From Martinezella rhizogenes (GTDB lineage: Bacteria > Pseudomonadota > Alphaproteobacteria > Rhizobiales > Rhizobiaceae), in contig NZ_JAPYZZ010000001.1 in NCBI RefSeq assembly GCF_027460065.1, positions 438,864-502,863 on the forward strand: a stretch of DNA of 64,000 nt, given 5' to 3'. Positions 1-10,510 of this stretch are shown one piece after another. The notes beneath the pieces were generated by a model, which worked only from the letters and a program-made list of their open reading frames with translations, made no database searches and was not told where the DNA came from. Numbering within the stretch: position 1 is the first letter of the stretch; each line of letters starts with the position of its first letter. Made by a program: the position numbers and the translations under genes.

Positions 1-523
1 TTTCGACCTGATTGTGATCGCCGACCAGCACGGCAAGCGCCTTGGTGGGCTCCAGCCTGATGAATTCGACATGTTTCAGGATGACATCATTCTTGGCCGT
101 CAGCACCAGGCCAGCGCCGCGCGACATGCCTGACAGCATGCGGCTCGCTTCCGTCAACAAGCCTTCCAGCGATTGTTCGTGGCCGGCAACCGGCCCGATC
201 TGCCGGTCGATATTCGCCCGCTCGTCGGCAGGCAGATCGCCCACCTGCATGAAGGCATCGACAAAGAAACGCAGCCCCGTCTGCGTGGGCAGGCGTCCGG
301 CGCTGATATGCGGCGAATAGATGAGGCCCAGTTCCTCAAGATCGCTCATGACATTGCGGACGGAGGCAGGGGAAAGCGACATGGGCAGAAGCCGCGACAG
401 GCTGCGCGATCCGAGCGGCTCACCCGTATCGAGATAACCTTCGACGATGCGCCGGAAAATTTCCCGCGACCGTTCATCCAGCAGCGATGCCTGATCTCTT
501 GAAAGCGGTGCTGAAAAACCCAT
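1..523 (-). CDS. hrcA: heat-inducible transcription repressor HrcA (3' end outside window)
   Basis: The translated N-terminus begins [20 protein letters not shown] and continues with an HrcA-type winged-helix region containing [15 protein letters not shown] and [16 protein letters not shown], which are hallmarks of the family. About 174 codons are present and the gene runs off the left edge, so the dimerisation and GAF-like parts are missing here. HrcA represses chaperone operons such as groESL by binding CIRCE elements, and GroEL modulates it. I see no CIRCE repeat in the 136 bases between this gene and the divergent rph. In relatives hrcA is followed by grpE, which would lie outside the window. 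The start at 523 is the only one that keeps the family N-terminus. Confidence 0.95.
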   Translation of the reverse strand, partial: MGFSAPLSRDQASLLDERSREIFRRIVEGYLDTGEPLGSRSLSRLLPMSLSPASVRNVMSDLEELGLIYSPHISAGRLPTQTGLRFFVDAFMQVGDLPADERANIDRQIGPVAGHEQSLEGLLTEASRMLSGMSRGAGLVLTAKNDVILKHVEFIRLEPTKALAVLVGDHNQVE

Positions 524-659
524 CTCGTCCGTTCTTTGTCGTCCAAATCTACTCTGCACCAATATAATGCGTCATGCGGCCACGGCAAAATGGAAATTGG
601 CTTTGCAAAAGCCCGGAGCGCACCTTAGAAGGCAGGAACCAACATGGAGAGTGGATCAT

Positions 660-1376
660 ATGCGGCCTTCAGGCAGAAAAACCGACCAGATGCGCAAGGT
701 TTCCTTCGAGCGCAATTTCTCGAAACATGCCGAAGGCTCCTGTCTCGTGAAATTTGGCGATACGCATGTGCTCGTCACCGCAAGCCTTGAAGAAAAGACG
801 CCACCCTGGCTGCGCAACAGCGGCAAGGGCTGGGTCACCGCCGAATACGGCATGCTGCCGCGCTCCACGAATGAACGCATGAAGCGCGAAGCCGCCGCTG
901 GAAAGCAGGGCGGCCGCACGCAGGAAATCCAGCGCCTCATCGGCCGCTCGCTGCGCGCCGTTGTTGATCTGCAGGCACTCGGCGAACGCCAGATCAGCAT
1001 CGACTGCGATGTCATCCAGGCCGATGGCGGCACCCGCACTGCCTCCATCACCGGCGCATGGATTGCCTTGCATGACTGCCTGAAATGGATGGAAACCCGC
1101 AATATGATCAAGGTCGAGAAGGTGCTGAAAGACCATATCGCCGCGATCTCCTGCGGCATCTTCGCCAAGCAGCCGGTGATCGATCTCGATTATCTGGAAG
1201 ACTCTTCCGCCGAAACCGACGCGAATTTCGTCATCACCGGTTCCGGCGGCATCGTCGAAGTTCAGGGAACGGCGGAAGGCGCGCCCTTCTCCGAGGAAGA
1301 GTTCCTGACGCTGCTCGGTCTTGCCAAGGCCGGTTGCAGCGAACTGGTTGCCCTTCAGAAACAGGCGATTGCCTGA
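660..1376 (+). CDS. rph: ribonuclease PH
   Basis: The 238-residue product trims the 3' end of tRNA precursors phosphorolytically. It begins [20 protein letters not shown], the typical RNase PH opening, and has the conserved [10 protein letters not shown] stretch (about residues 68-77) and the phosphate-binding [10 protein letters not shown] segment (about 123-132). Length matches the family. The frame is open further upstream (to 567), but the start at 660 is preceded by GGAGA and fits the family N-terminus. It is the first gene of a compact rph-rdgB-hemW unit, with rdgB starting 17 bases after its stop. It is divergent from hrcA. Confidence 0.97.
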   Translation: MRPSGRKTDQMRKVSFERNFSKHAEGSCLVKFGDTHVLVTASLEEKTPPWLRNSGKGWVTAEYGMLPRSTNERMKREAAAGKQGGRTQEIQRLIGRSLRAVVDLQALGERQISIDCDVIQADGGTRTASITGAWIALHDCLKWMETRNMIKVEKVLKDHIAAISCGIFAKQPVIDLDYLEDSSAETDANFVITGSGGIVEVQGTAEGAPFSEEEFLTLLGLAKAGCSELVALQKQAIA

Positions 1377-1393
1377 GCCGACAGGAAAGTACC

Positions 1394-2038
1394 ATGCGCA
1401 AGCTCGAGACCAGAACGATCGTCGTCGCCAGCCATAACAAGGGCAAGATCGCCGAAATCGCCGATCTGATCGGGCCTTTCGGTTTCTCCGCCAAATCGGC
1501 GGCGGATCTGAACTTCTCAGAGCCGGATGAGACGGGCACCACCTTCGAGGAAAATGCGGCCATCAAGGCGCTCGCCTCCGCGAAGGCATCCGGCCTACCG
1601 GCTTTATCAGACGATTCCGGTCTGGTGATTGACGCGCTTGACGGCGCGCCTGGTGTCTATACCGCCAATTGGGCGGAGACGGCCGATGGTACGCGCGATT
1701 TCGCCATGGCGATGCAGAAGGTCGAGGATGCGCTGGCCGAGCGTGGCGCATCGAAGCCCGAAGATCGCACCGGCCGCTTCGTCAGCGTGCTGTGCCTGGC
1801 CTGGCCGGACGGGCATGTCGAATATTTCCGTGGCGAGGTGGAAGGCACTGTCGTCTGGCCGCCGCGCGGAGCGAGCGGTTTCGGTTATGATCCCGTCTTT
1901 AAACCCGAGGGATACGACACCACATTCGGCGAAATGAGCGCGGATGAAAAACACGGTTGGAAACATGGCGACGCTTTCGCGCTTTCTCACCGTGCCCGTG
2001 CATTCAAAAAATTCGTAGAAACCTGCCTGGAGGCATGA
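1394..2038 (+). CDS. rdgB: non-canonical purine NTP pyrophosphatase (RdgB/HAM1)
   Basis: This 214-residue protein hydrolyses dITP, XTP and ITP to monophosphates, keeping damaged purines out of DNA and RNA. The nucleotide-binding SHNKGK motif is at residues 13-18 and the catalytic/metal SDDSGL motif at 72-77. A FGYDPVF segment near the C-terminus is also family-typical. The start at 1394 follows an AGGAAAG ribosome site. Its stop codon overlaps the hemW start in an ATGA arrangement, so the two are probably translationally coupled. Confidence 0.96.
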   Translation: MRKLETRTIVVASHNKGKIAEIADLIGPFGFSAKSAADLNFSEPDETGTTFEENAAIKALASAKASGLPALSDDSGLVIDALDGAPGVYTANWAETADGTRDFAMAMQKVEDALAERGASKPEDRTGRFVSVLCLAWPDGHVEYFRGEVEGTVVWPPRGASGFGYDPVFKPEGYDTTFGEMSADEKHGWKHGDAFALSHRARAFKKFVETCLEA

Positions 2039-3243
2039 ACCCGATGGTCGGGGAGCACCAACTTTCTGCCCCCGGCGCATCGCTTCTGCCGGATACGGGC
2101 GATCCCGGCTTCGGGATCTATCTGCACTGGCCCTTCTGCGCGGCCAAATGCCCCTATTGCGATTTCAACAGCCATGTCCGCCACCGGCCGGTGGATCAGG
2201 AACGGTTTACCGCGGCCTTTCTCCGTGAAATGGAACACATGCGGACGCTCAGCGGCCCGCGCGTGGTGACCAGCATCTTCATGGGTGGTGGTACGCCGTC
2301 GCTGATGGACCCGCAGACGGTTGGCGCGCTTCTTGATGGCATCGCGCGCTTCTGGCATGTGCCTGACGGTATCGAGATTACCATGGAAGCCAATCCTTCC
2401 AGCGTCGAGGCGGAACGGTTTCGCGGTTACCGGGCGGCGGGCGTCAATCGTGTCTCGCTCGGCGTGCAGGCGCTGAACGACCGGGACCTGAAATTCCTCG
2501 GCCGCCTGCATGATGTGGCCGATGCTTTGAAAGCCATCCGGCTGGCGCGGGAGATTTTTCCGCGCATGTCCTTCGATCTCATCTATGCCCGCCCGAACCA
2601 GACGGTGGCCGAATGGGACGCCGAACTGAAGGAGGCCGTCTCTTATGCCGTCGACCATCTGTCGCTCTACCAGCTGACGATCGAGGAAGGCACGCCCTTT
2701 TATGGCCTGCACAAGGCCGGCAAGCTCATCGTTCCGGATGGCGAACATTCGGCCGTGCTTTATGAAGCGACGCAGGAAATCACCGAGCGTTACGGCATGC
2801 CGGCCTATGAGGTTTCCAATCACGCCCGGCCCGGCGCCGAAAGCCGCCATAACCTCACCTACTGGCGGTATGGCGATTATGCCGGCATCGGCCCCGGCGC
2901 GCATGGACGTCTGACGCGTGGCGCTTCCAAGCTCGCCACCGCCACCGAGCGCCACCCCGAGACCTGGCTAGAAACAGTCGAGCGGGAAGGCCATGGCATG
3001 GTCGATCAGGAATTGCTCGGTGTCGATGAACAGGCTGATGAATTGCTGCTGATGGGCCTTCGCCTGCGCGAGGGCATCGATCTCGCCCGCTGGAGCGATC
3101 TTTCCGGCCGCGACCTCGATCCGGAAAAGGAGGATTTTCTTCTCCAGCACGGTTTCGTGGAAAGGCTCGGCAATTCCCGCCTGCGCTGCACGCCTTCAGG
3201 CATGCTTATTCTGGATGCCGTGGTGGCCGATCTCGCCTGCTGA
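2035..3243 (+). CDS. hemW: radical SAM haem chaperone HemW (HemN-like)
   Basis: The 402-residue protein carries the radical SAM cluster motif C35-x3-C39-x2-C42 ([11 protein letters not shown]) followed by GGGTPS. It belongs to the HemW branch, often misnamed coproporphyrinogen III oxidase. HemW proteins bind haem and deliver it to respiratory enzymes; HemN activity is unlikely because the N-terminal extension of true HemN is absent. It overlaps rdgB by four bases and ends at a terminator shared with convergent dnaA. The HemW versus HemN call rests on length and N-terminus only. Confidence 0.9.
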   Translation: MNPMVGEHQLSAPGASLLPDTGDPGFGIYLHWPFCAAKCPYCDFNSHVRHRPVDQERFTAAFLREMEHMRTLSGPRVVTSIFMGGGTPSLMDPQTVGALLDGIARFWHVPDGIEITMEANPSSVEAERFRGYRAAGVNRVSLGVQALNDRDLKFLGRLHDVADALKAIRLAREIFPRMSFDLIYARPNQTVAEWDAELKEAVSYAVDHLSLYQLTIEEGTPFYGLHKAGKLIVPDGEHSAVLYEATQEITERYGMPAYEVSNHARPGAESRHNLTYWRYGDYAGIGPGAHGRLTRGASKLATATERHPETWLETVEREGHGMVDQELLGVDEQADELLLMGLRLREGIDLARWSDLSGRDLDPEKEDFLLQHGFVERLGNSRLRCTPSGMLILDAVVADLAC

Positions 3244-3284
3244 GGCCTGCGCCACCCGGCTTAAACCGATAAATGAGAAACCAA

Positions 3285-3315
3285 TAAAAAAGCGGCCCGA
3301 AGGCCGCTTCTTTTT
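3285..3315. terminator. bidirectional intrinsic terminator between hemW and dnaA
   Basis: An 8-base stem (AAGCGGCC with GGCCGCTT, loop CGAA) is flanked by an A-run on the left and CTTTTT on the right, so it can stop transcription from both sides. It overlaps the dnaA stop codon at 3314-3316. Confidence 0.85.
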
Positions 3316-4876
3316 ATGCGTTGTTTTCGTTGATCAGGCGTTTCAGCAGCTCAACCTCGTGGCCGAGCTTGGTATCGCCGGAAATCAGTTCCTCGATCTT
3401 GCGCACGGCATGCAGAACCGTGGTGTGGTCGCGACCGCCGAAACGGCGACCGATCTCAGGAAAGGAACGCGGCGTCAGCATCTTCGCCAGATACATGGCG
3501 ATCTGGCGCGGCTTGACGATAACCCGGGTGCGGCGGTTGGACACCAGTTCCTGCCGCGACACATTATAGTGCCTGGCAACAATGCGCTGAATGTCCTCGA
3601 TGCGCACACGCTTGGCCTCACCGGTTCCGACGAGATGCGACAGCAGCTCATCGACACGGTCGACCGAGAGGTTCGGCTCAAAAGAGCGCCGGAACATCAG
3701 CTGGTTGAAGGCACCTTCAAGTTCGCGACCGCTCGCCGTCACGCTCTTGGCCACATGGGTCAGAATTTCGTCCGAGATTTCGAACGACGGATCGTCCTGA
3801 CGCGCCGAACCCATGCGACGGTTGAGCATTTCGTAGCGCATGTCGTAATCAGGGCCTTCGATCTCGATCGCCATGCCGCCCTGAAGACGGGAACGGACGC
3901 GCGGATCAAGCGACTCCAGCTCCCAGGGCGCACGGTCAGCCGCAACCACGACCTGCTTGGCGCTGTCGAGCAGCATGTTCAGCAGGTGGCAGAATTCATG
4001 CTGGATCATCTTGCCCTGCAGGAACTGCATGTCGTCGATGACGAGCAGGTCGATATTGCGCAGCGTGTCCTTCAGCGTCAGCGCGTCATTGTCGCGGATA
4101 GCAGTCGCAAAACGCCACATGAAATATTCAGCCGTCAGATAGACCACGCGCGGATTGCGCGGGCTGTCGATGGCCGCATTGGCAATGGCCTGCAGAAGAT
4201 GTGTCTTGCCGAGGCCGACACCCGCATGAATGAACAGCGGGTTGAAGCGCACGGCGCCAGCGCCGGCTTCGGCGATGGTTTTTGCGGCCGCAAGGGCGAC
4301 ACGGTTGGACGAGCCTTCGACAAAGGTATCGAAGGTAAAGCGCGTATCAAGCGGCGAGCCGAACAGCGGCCCGGAACCACCCTGACGCAGGGTCGCCTGC
4401 GCCGCCATAGGCTGCGCGGCAGGCGCTGCCGCGGGCTGCGACGGAATGAAGGACTTGTTACGCGGAGCCGCACCAACCTCCTGAGCGGGCTGTGCCCGTT
4501 CTTCAGCCTGCGCCGGGCGAACCGGACGGCTGGCCGAGCGGACAAGAATCTCCACCTTCAGCACATCCGGATCCTCGCTCTGGACGAGGCTGGTGATCAG
4601 ATCCATGTAACGGTTGTTGATCCAGGACTTCAGAAAGGTCGTCGGAACGGTGAAGCGGACGACGCTTTTCGAAACGGTATGGAGTTTGAGCCGTGCAAAC
4701 CAGCTTGCATAGACCTCGGGACCAACCTGTGCCTTGAGCCGCGCGCTAAAACGTTCAAACAGCGCATCATGCATCATTGCCGATTTATCCCCTGCCGCCT
4801 CTGAGCAAGCTGCATCACATGCCTTTGGTGCGCGGTCCCCATCAGCCACCGCACCCATCGCCAAATTCAATTGCAT
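3314..4876 (-). CDS. dnaA: chromosomal replication initiator DnaA
   Basis: DnaA binds DnaA boxes and melts the origin. From the start at 4876 the protein has 520 residues: an N-terminal DnaB-interaction domain ([11 protein letters not shown], about 56-66), a Pro/Ala-rich linker (about 112-165), an AAA+ domain with Walker A GVGLGKT (about 219-225) and Walker B LLVIDD (277-282), and the C-terminal DnaA-box helix-turn-helix [16 protein letters not shown]. The start is uncertain. ATG 4876 has AAAGGCGG just upstream and is preferred; ATG 4777 would give [10 protein letters not shown], close to other rhizobial DnaA N-termini. No recF or dnaN follows; dnaN is at 27266. Neighbours do not look like an origin. 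Confidence 0.96.
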   Translation of the reverse strand: MQLNLAMGAVADGDRAPKACDAACSEAAGDKSAMMHDALFERFSARLKAQVGPEVYASWFARLKLHTVSKSVVRFTVPTTFLKSWINNRYMDLITSLVQSEDPDVLKVEILVRSASRPVRPAQAEERAQPAQEVGAAPRNKSFIPSQPAAAPAAQPMAAQATLRQGGSGPLFGSPLDTRFTFDTFVEGSSNRVALAAAKTIAEAGAGAVRFNPLFIHAGVGLGKTHLLQAIANAAIDSPRNPRVVYLTAEYFMWRFATAIRDNDALTLKDTLRNIDLLVIDDMQFLQGKMIQHEFCHLLNMLLDSAKQVVVAADRAPWELESLDPRVRSRLQGGMAIEIEGPDYDMRYEMLNRRMGSARQDDPSFEISDEILTHVAKSVTASGRELEGAFNQLMFRRSFEPNLSVDRVDELLSHLVGTGEAKRVRIEDIQRIVARHYNVSRQELVSNRRTRVIVKPRQIAMYLAKMLTPRSFPEIGRRFGGRDHTTVLHAVRKIEELISGDTKLGHEVELLKRLINENNA

Positions 4877-5590
4877 ATTGCCGCCTTTCAAATTGCCAAT
4901 CATAGCCTGACGATCAAAAATCGACCGCCAGGGATCCCCCTCGTTTATTTTTGCCCCCAGCGTTCCCCTCGAAAGAACGTCAAAGGCGACTACCCGTTTG
5001 CGAGTCGGTTATCCCATTTCACTCCCCCTCATGGAGAGACCTGCGACACGCTAAAAACGCTCCTTTCGTTACAACCTTAAGGCGCATTCTTGAGGACAAA
5101 AAGCCCCCGCCCGTTCCGAGACCGAAACGGCACAAAAAGCTCGATGACCTGAAAAAACGGACCTCGAAAGACCCGCCAGCAAGAAGGTATATATCGTCGA
5201 TATGATGATCGAGATAATCTGTGGACTGAGATCCGCACCCCTTGTTGAAATGCATTTAGGCAGGATCGTGGGGAGAGATCAATGGCGTTTTTTCTGCAAA
5301 AACGTAGATCGGCCATTGACTCACAAAGGCCGTTTTGCATCACCGACGAGGTGCGAAGCAGAATCGCTTATGAATCAATGAGATTCAATTTTGGCAATTT
5401 TTGAGAGCCGATTTTACCAAAAAAATAAAAATCTTCTTGACTCAAAACTGGCCGCGACTTCCGTAGAGAAAGCTTCCCATTTTCCGAGAGACCTCCAGCA
5501 AGCCTTTGTTTTTATTGTAATTTTCCTGTCGTCCATCTGACACGCATTTGTCACGTTACGGCAGCAATGGTTAACGGGCAGTTAGAATCA
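4877..5590. promoter_or_regulatory. long AT-rich dnaA upstream region with clustered GANTC sites
   Basis: About 700 bases between dnaA and the rpsT terminator contain no convincing gene; short ORFs here lack ribosome sites and family features. Seven GANTC sites lie at 5002, 5318, 5361, 5372, 5382, 5439 and 5585, five of them within 126 bases. GANTC is the target of the CcrM cell-cycle methyltransferase of Alphaproteobacteria. A TTAACCAT half-site (minus strand, 5567-5574) with TTAG seven bases from its TTAA resembles a degenerate CtrA box. No good TTATCCACA DnaA box was found by eye. Confidence 0.6.
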
Positions 5591-5591
5591 C

Positions 5592-5622
5592 AAAAAGCCC
5601 GGTCAAAAGACCAGGCTTTTTG
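5592..5622 (-). terminator. intrinsic terminator of rpsT
   Basis: The stem AAAAAGCCtGGTC/GACCgGGCTTTTT (minus strand, loop TTTT, one G-T pair) is followed by a T-run on the minus strand, 25 bases beyond the rpsT stop codon. Confidence 0.85.
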
Positions 5623-5646
5623 AATAGTTATTTGTGATTAGCCGGA

Positions 5647-5913
5647 TTAGGCGGAAAGAGCCTTAACGCGCTGGGCGAGACGCGACACCTTGCGGGATGC
5701 GGTGTTGCCGTGCAGAACGCCACGCGTTGCTGCGCGCTGGATCTCAGGCTGAGCTGCCTTCAGAGCTTCGGTGGCGACTGCGAGATCACCGGTAGCGATT
5801 GCTTCCTCGACCTTGCGGATGAAGCCGCGAACGCGCGAACGGCGAGCCTTGTTGACTGCGGTACGGCGAGCGATCTTGCGGGTCGCCTTTTTCGCCGAAG
5901 TTGTATTGGCCAT
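5647..5913 (-). CDS. rpsT: 30S ribosomal protein S20
   Basis: The 88-residue, very Lys/Arg-rich protein begins [20 protein letters not shown] and ends in [17 protein letters not shown], matching S20 over its whole length. S20 binds 16S rRNA early in small-subunit assembly. A good ribosome site (AGAGAGG) precedes the ATG. The gene is monocistronic: there is a 195-base gap to the upstream enoyl-CoA hydratase gene and an intrinsic terminator behind it. Confidence 0.98.
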   Translation of the reverse strand: MANTTSAKKATRKIARRTAVNKARRSRVRGFIRKVEEAIATGDLAVATEALKAAQPEIQRAATRGVLHGNTASRKVSRLAQRVKALSA

Positions 5914-6108
5914 GTATGCCTCTCTTCGAATTCAAACCAAATTCCGCAACCAGAGGATCGGGTCGTTCGACGACCTCACGTAACCCAAGAATGCGGGAGT
6001 AATTTCGGACAAGCCGGATGGCTTTCCTTAACCGTGGGCGGGCATATACCGCTAAAGCTTGAGCCCGTCAACGCGCAAAACGCTTAAAAGCGCCGATATT
6101 CCGAATCC

Positions 6109-6882
6109 TTAGCGATTCCGGAAAGCGGGTTTGCGCTTTTCGACGAAGGCCGCCATGCCCTCCTTCTGATCCACTGTCGCAAAGAGCGACTGGAAGGCAC
6201 GTCGTTCATATCTCAGCCCCTCGGCGAGCGGCACCTCGAAGGAGCGGTTGACGCTTTCCTTGGCCATCAGAACGGAAGCACGCGACAACGAGGCAATGCG
6301 GGTCGCGGCTTCCACCGCCACCTCCATGAGATCTGCAGCCGGCACGATACGCGACACGAGGCCGGCGCGCTCAGCTTCCGCCGCATCCATCATGCGACCA
6401 GTCAGAACCAGATCCATGGCCTTCGCCTTGCCCACAGCCCGCGTCAACCGCTGCGATCCACCCATGCCGGGAATGACACCGAGGGTGATTTCCGGCTGGC
6501 CGAACTTCGCCGTATCAGAAGCGATGATGAAATCGCACATCATCGCCAGCTCACAGCCGCCGCCGAGCGCAAAACCGGAAACGGCGGCAATAACGGGCTT
6601 GCGGGTGGCCGCGACCTCATCCCAGCCGCCGAGGAAATCGCCGACATAAGCATCGACGAAATCCAGCCCCTGCATTTCCTTGATGTCGGCGCCGGCCGCA
6701 AATGCCTTTTCCGAGCCGGTGATAATGATGGCGCCGATAGAGTCATCGGCTGAGAACGAAGAGAGAATGTGTCGCAGCTCTTTCAGAAGCACCGAATTGA
6801 GGGCGTTGAGCGCCTTGGGGCGGTTGAGCGTGATGATGCCCACCTCATCGCGTTTCTCGACCAGTATCGTTTCATAGTCCAC
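6109..6882 (-). CDS. enoyl-CoA hydratase
   Basis: The 257-residue crotonase-fold protein hydrates trans-2-enoyl-CoA in fatty-acid beta-oxidation. Both catalytic glutamates are visible: E111 in [13 protein letters not shown] and E131 in [18 protein letters not shown]. The oxyanion-hole segment [11 protein letters not shown] is at about 60-70. Length and motif spacing match short-chain enoyl-CoA hydratase (EchA/FadB1 type). It lies 33 bases downstream of mutM on the same strand and may be cotranscribed with it. Substrate chain length cannot be read from the sequence. Confidence 0.92.
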   Translation of the reverse strand: MDYETILVEKRDEVGIITLNRPKALNALNSVLLKELRHILSSFSADDSIGAIIITGSEKAFAAGADIKEMQGLDFVDAYVGDFLGGWDEVAATRKPVIAAVSGFALGGGCELAMMCDFIIASDTAKFGQPEITLGVIPGMGGSQRLTRAVGKAKAMDLVLTGRMMDAAEAERAGLVSRIVPAADLMEVAVEAATRIASLSRASVLMAKESVNRSFEVPLAEGLRYERRAFQSLFATVDQKEGMAAFVEKRKPAFRNR

Positions 6883-6915
6883 GGCAAATCTCCCCTTCTC
6901 CGTAGTCCAACATTG

Positions 6916-7812
6916 TTACTTCTGGCAGGCGGCACAATAGAATGTGGAACGGCCGGCCTGCACAATCCTTTCGACCGTACCCCCGCAGCCGGGTGTCCGG
7001 CAAGGCTGGCCGTCCTGATCGTAGACCGAAAAGGAGTGCTGGAAATATCCGAGCGTTCCGTCCGTCTGTATATGGTCGCGCAGGGAGGAGCCGCCGGCGG
7101 TAATCGCATCGGCGATCACGTCGCGGATTTTCTCCGTCAGATCGGTGAGCTGCGATTTCGGTTTGCCATTTTTCGTCACCAGCGTTCCCGCCGCCCGCAG
7201 GGGAGAAAGATGCGCGCGCCAGAGCGCCTCGCAGACATAGATATTGCCGAGACCCGCAATGACCTTCTGGTCCAGCAGCGTGCTTTTCAGGGGCTGGCTT
7301 TTGCCCTCAAACCGGCATGCCAGATAATCCGCGCTCAGCGCATTGCCTGTCGGCTCGGGGCCAAGCCCGGCGAAGGCAGGATAGAGGTCAAGCTTGTTGC
7401 GCTCCACCAGATGCATGAAGCCGAAGCGGCGCGGATCATTATAGATGACGCAGACACGCTCCTCTCCTTTATCCAGATGAAAGACGACATGGTCATGCTT
7501 GCCGTCTTTCGAGCGGGCATGATGAAACGCGCCGGGCGCTTCAGCCCCCTCGCCCTTTTCCGCCTCGATGCGGAACGAGCCCGACATGCCGAGATGGGAC
7601 ACGATCGTCAGCCCGCCCTCCAGCTCGATGAGAAGATATTTCGCCCTGCGTCCAAGCGAGATGATCGTCTTTCCTTCGATCAGCTCCGCGAAATCCTCTG
7701 GAAACGGAAACCGCAGATCGGGGCGGCCGAGATGGAGCTTGCGGACCCTTGCACCTTCCATGGCGGGTGCGAGGCCACGTCTGACGGTTTCGACTTCTGG
7801 CAATTCTGGCAT
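6916..7812 (-). CDS. mutM: formamidopyrimidine-DNA glycosylase
   Basis: MutM removes 8-oxoguanine and formamidopyrimidines from DNA and cuts the abasic site. The start at 7812 gives [14 protein letters not shown], so the catalytic Pro and Glu follow the removed Met; the frame is open upstream but only this start makes an active enzyme. The C-terminal zinc finger has four Cys (CRTPGC near the start and CAAC at the end). Length of 298 residues is normal for rhizobial MutM. It is divergent from ubiE. Confidence 0.97.
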   Translation of the reverse strand: MPELPEVETVRRGLAPAMEGARVRKLHLGRPDLRFPFPEDFAELIEGKTIISLGRRAKYLLIELEGGLTIVSHLGMSGSFRIEAEKGEGAEAPGAFHHARSKDGKHDHVVFHLDKGEERVCVIYNDPRRFGFMHLVERNKLDLYPAFAGLGPEPTGNALSADYLACRFEGKSQPLKSTLLDQKVIAGLGNIYVCEALWRAHLSPLRAAGTLVTKNGKPKSQLTDLTEKIRDVIADAITAGGSSLRDHIQTDGTLGYFQHSFSVYDQDGQPCRTPGCGGTVERIVQAGRSTFYCAACQK

Positions 7813-7952
7813 CTGGCTTATCCGGCAGTTTATCGTTAGGACCATGTGGTCTATACAGTGCACGCGAAATGTCGCGCCCAGGCGATGCGGCAACAGATAG
7901 CGTTGCCATGGCGTTTCCGCTATGGTCCGCCACGCAATAAATATGGAGACAG

Positions 7953-8732
7953 ATGATGACCGACGCCCGTACGACCGCAGAAGGTGGCATGGAAACGTCC
8001 TATGGCTTTCACAAGGTGGATGAAGGCAAGAAGCAGGGGCTGGTCAACGAAGTCTTCCACAAGGTGGCCAAGCGCTACGACATCATGAATGACGTGATGT
8101 CGGCCGGCCTGCACCGGCTGTGGAAGGACGCCATGGTCTCCTCGCTTTCGCCGCGCAAGGATCCTTCCTACAAGATTCTGGATGTCGCGGGCGGTACAGG
8201 CGACATCGCCTTCCGCATCATCGAAGCCTCCAACCGTCTGGCGCATGCCACCGTTCTCGATATTAACGGCTCGATGCTGGTCGTGGGCGAGGAACGGGCG
8301 GCGAAAAAGAAGCTCTCCGACAATCTGACCTTCGTCGAGGCCAATGCCGAAGAGCTGCCCTTCGAGGCGAATACATTCGACGCCTATACGGTCGCCTTCG
8401 GCATTCGCAACGTGCCACGCATCGATGTCGCGCTGAAGGAGGCCCACCGCGTGCTGAAACGTGGCGGTCGGCTTCTGGTGCTGGAATTTTCCGAAGTCGA
8501 CATGCCGCTGCTCGACCGCGTCTATGACGCCTGGTCGTTCAACGCCATTCCGCAATTCGGCAAGATGATCACCGGCGATGCCGAGCCCTATCAGTATCTG
8601 GTCGAGTCGATCCGCAAATTCCCCAACCAGGAGGATTTTGCGACGATGATCCGCACCGCGGGCTTCTCCCGCGTCACCTATACCAATTACACCGGCGGCA
8701 TCGCCGCCCTGCATTCCGGCTGGAAACTTTGA
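7953..8732 (+). CDS. ubiE: ubiquinone/menaquinone C-methyltransferase UbiE
   Basis: The 259-residue SAM-dependent enzyme methylates the demethoxyquinol ring in ubiquinone synthesis. The SAM motif [15 protein letters not shown] lies at about residues 75-89, and the signature [11 protein letters not shown] and [17 protein letters not shown] follow. GGAGA precedes tandem ATGs at 7953 and 7956, so the first Met is ambiguous. ubiB follows after 37 bases, forming a ubiquinone operon; the third classical member, coaBC in many alphaproteobacteria, is nearby but on the other strand. Confidence 0.96.
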   Translation: MMTDARTTAEGGMETSYGFHKVDEGKKQGLVNEVFHKVAKRYDIMNDVMSAGLHRLWKDAMVSSLSPRKDPSYKILDVAGGTGDIAFRIIEASNRLAHATVLDINGSMLVVGEERAAKKKLSDNLTFVEANAEELPFEANTFDAYTVAFGIRNVPRIDVALKEAHRVLKRGGRLLVLEFSEVDMPLLDRVYDAWSFNAIPQFGKMITGDAEPYQYLVESIRKFPNQEDFATMIRTAGFSRVTYTNYTGGIAALHSGWKL

Positions 8733-8769
8733 GACCCATGGCCGGCAGACGCAGGAGACAAGCATAAGC

Positions 8770-10344
8770 ATGAGCACTTTGGGCGCATATTTCCGCCTCG
8801 CAAGGGTTGGCTGGGTTCTCGTGCGCGAAGGCGTCGTGCTGGCTTTGCCGTCCGACGACCTGCCTGCCCCGGCGCAATTGTTGAAAGCCCTGCTGAAGCC
8901 CTTCGCCCGCAGCAAGGCGAAACGGGCGCAGCGCAGCGACCGGCTGGCCGTGGCCGTCGAACGGCTCGGACCTTCTTATGTGAAGATGGGCCAGTTTCTC
9001 GCCACCCGGCCGGATGTGGTGGGCGCCGATTTCGCCGACGATCTTGCAAGCCTTCAGGACCGCATGGCCTTTTTCCCGGCCGCCGCGGCAAAGGCCAATA
9101 TCGAAGGTTCGCTCGGACGGTCGATTTCGGACCTCTACAGGGAGTTCGGCGACCCGATCGCGGCCGCCTCCATCGCTCAGGTGCACCCGGCCATGGTGGA
9201 TACGCCAAAGGGACCGCGCAAGGTGGCCGTCAAGGTCATTCGCCCCGGCGTGCGCCAGCGTTTCCAGAATGATCTCGAGGCGATGTATCTGATCGCCGAC
9301 CTGCAGCAGCGTTTTGTTCGCTCCGCCCGTCGCCTGCGCCCGGTGGAAGTGACGCGCACGCTGGAGCAGACGACCAAGATCGAGATGGATTTACGGCTCG
9401 AAGCCGCCGCGCTTTCCGAACTTGCGGAAAATACCAGGCAAGATCCCGGCTTCCGTGTTCCGGAAGTGGATTGGGAACGTACCGGCCGCGACGTCGTCAC
9501 CATGGAATGGATCGACGGCGTCAAGATGTCTGACATCGAGGGTTTGAAGGCGGCCGGCCACGACCTGAACAAGCTGGCCGATACGCTGATCCAGTCTTTC
9601 CTGCGGCATACGCTGCGTGACGGTTTTTTCCATGCCGACATGCATCCCGGCAACCTCTTCGTTGATGCGAAGGGCGAGATCGTCGCCGTGGATATGGGCA
9701 TTGCCGGACGGCTCGGCAAAAAGGAACGCCGCTTCCTGGCCGAAATCCTCTATGGCTTCATCACGCGTGATTACATGCGGGTGGCGGAAGTGCATTTCGA
9801 GGCCGGTTACGTGCCGGGCCATCACGATAAAGCGAGCTTCGCCCAGGCGATCCGCGCCATTGGCGAGCCGATCCACGGCCAGCCGGCCGAGACGATCTCC
9901 ATGGGCAAGCTCCTGACGCTGCTGTTTGAAGTGACCGAGCTTTTCGACATGGAAACGCGGCCCGAACTGGTGATGCTGCAAAAGACCATGGTGGTGGTGG
10001 AAGGCGTGTCGCGCATGCTCAATCCGCGCTTTAATATGTGGAAGGCGGCCGATCCGGTCGTCGGCGGATGGATTCGCGACAATCTCGGTCCCAAACGCAT
10101 CGCCACCGATCTGAAGGATGGCGTGAAGGCGGCGCTCAAGCTCGCCGAAGCGGTGCCCGAGATCGCCGCCAAGACCGAGAAGCTGCATTCCGAACTGATG
10201 TATATGAGCGAGAACGGCCTGCGTTTTGACGCGCAGACGGCGGAAGCCATCGGCAAGGCGGAAGCGCGCCATACCAAATGGGGGCGCGTCGCGCTGTGGG
10301 TGATTGCGCTGACACTTGTTTACATTGCAATCAGGGTCAGTTGA
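8770..10344 (+). CDS. ubiB: ubiquinone biosynthesis atypical kinase UbiB
   Basis: The 524-residue protein belongs to the ABC1/ADCK (UbiB) protein-kinase-like family, needed for ubiquinone synthesis as an ATPase in lipid handling. The defining KxGQ motif is in YVKMGQFLATRPD (about residue 73), the Ala-rich loop in AAASIAQVH, the nucleotide Lys in VAVKVIRPG, and the catalytic/metal segments in ADMHPGN and VAVDMGIAG. One C-terminal membrane segment (VALWVIALTLVYIAIRV) is clear. It follows ubiE directly. A short perfect dyad (10332-10349) overlaps its stop codon. Confidence 0.96.
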   Translation: MSTLGAYFRLARVGWVLVREGVVLALPSDDLPAPAQLLKALLKPFARSKAKRAQRSDRLAVAVERLGPSYVKMGQFLATRPDVVGADFADDLASLQDRMAFFPAAAAKANIEGSLGRSISDLYREFGDPIAAASIAQVHPAMVDTPKGPRKVAVKVIRPGVRQRFQNDLEAMYLIADLQQRFVRSARRLRPVEVTRTLEQTTKIEMDLRLEAAALSELAENTRQDPGFRVPEVDWERTGRDVVTMEWIDGVKMSDIEGLKAAGHDLNKLADTLIQSFLRHTLRDGFFHADMHPGNLFVDAKGEIVAVDMGIAGRLGKKERRFLAEILYGFITRDYMRVAEVHFEAGYVPGHHDKASFAQAIRAIGEPIHGQPAETISMGKLLTLLFEVTELFDMETRPELVMLQKTMVVVEGVSRMLNPRFNMWKAADPVVGGWIRDNLGPKRIATDLKDGVKAALKLAEAVPEIAAKTEKLHSELMYMSENGLRFDAQTAEAIGKAEARHTKWGRVALWVIALTLVYIAIRVS

Positions 10345-10510
10345 CCCTGTGAAGATTGGCATGTGCCATGTTGATGTAACGTAGTGGAGCGATAAGGACC
10401 TGATCTTCAAGCGAGACAGGTAATCGATGCGGGTAAGGGCTGCCTTGATTCCTGCGCGGAATTGCGCGGGTCGTAGAGAGCCGAAAGATGCCGGACGGGA
10501 TTTGAGTTTC

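Noticed and set aside
3215-4804. Long plus-strand open frame of about 529 codons opposite dnaA.
   Set aside because: It is the antisense of dnaA, in low-complexity His/Arg/Gln composition with no recognisable domain.
5019-5343. Short open frames in the dnaA upstream region.
   Set aside because: No ribosome site, no domain, and composition typical of non-coding AT-rich DNA.
4877-5640. Possible replication origin next to dnaA.
   Set aside because: No TTATCCACA-type boxes were found by eye, and in Agrobacterium the chromosomal origin is not next to dnaA. TTATCCCAT near 5009 and TCCACA near 5220 are partial matches only.
10332-10349. Palindrome CAGGGTCA-GT-TGACCCTG at the end of ubiB.
   Set aside because: It overlaps coding sequence and the stop codon and has no T-run, so I do not call it a terminator or operator.
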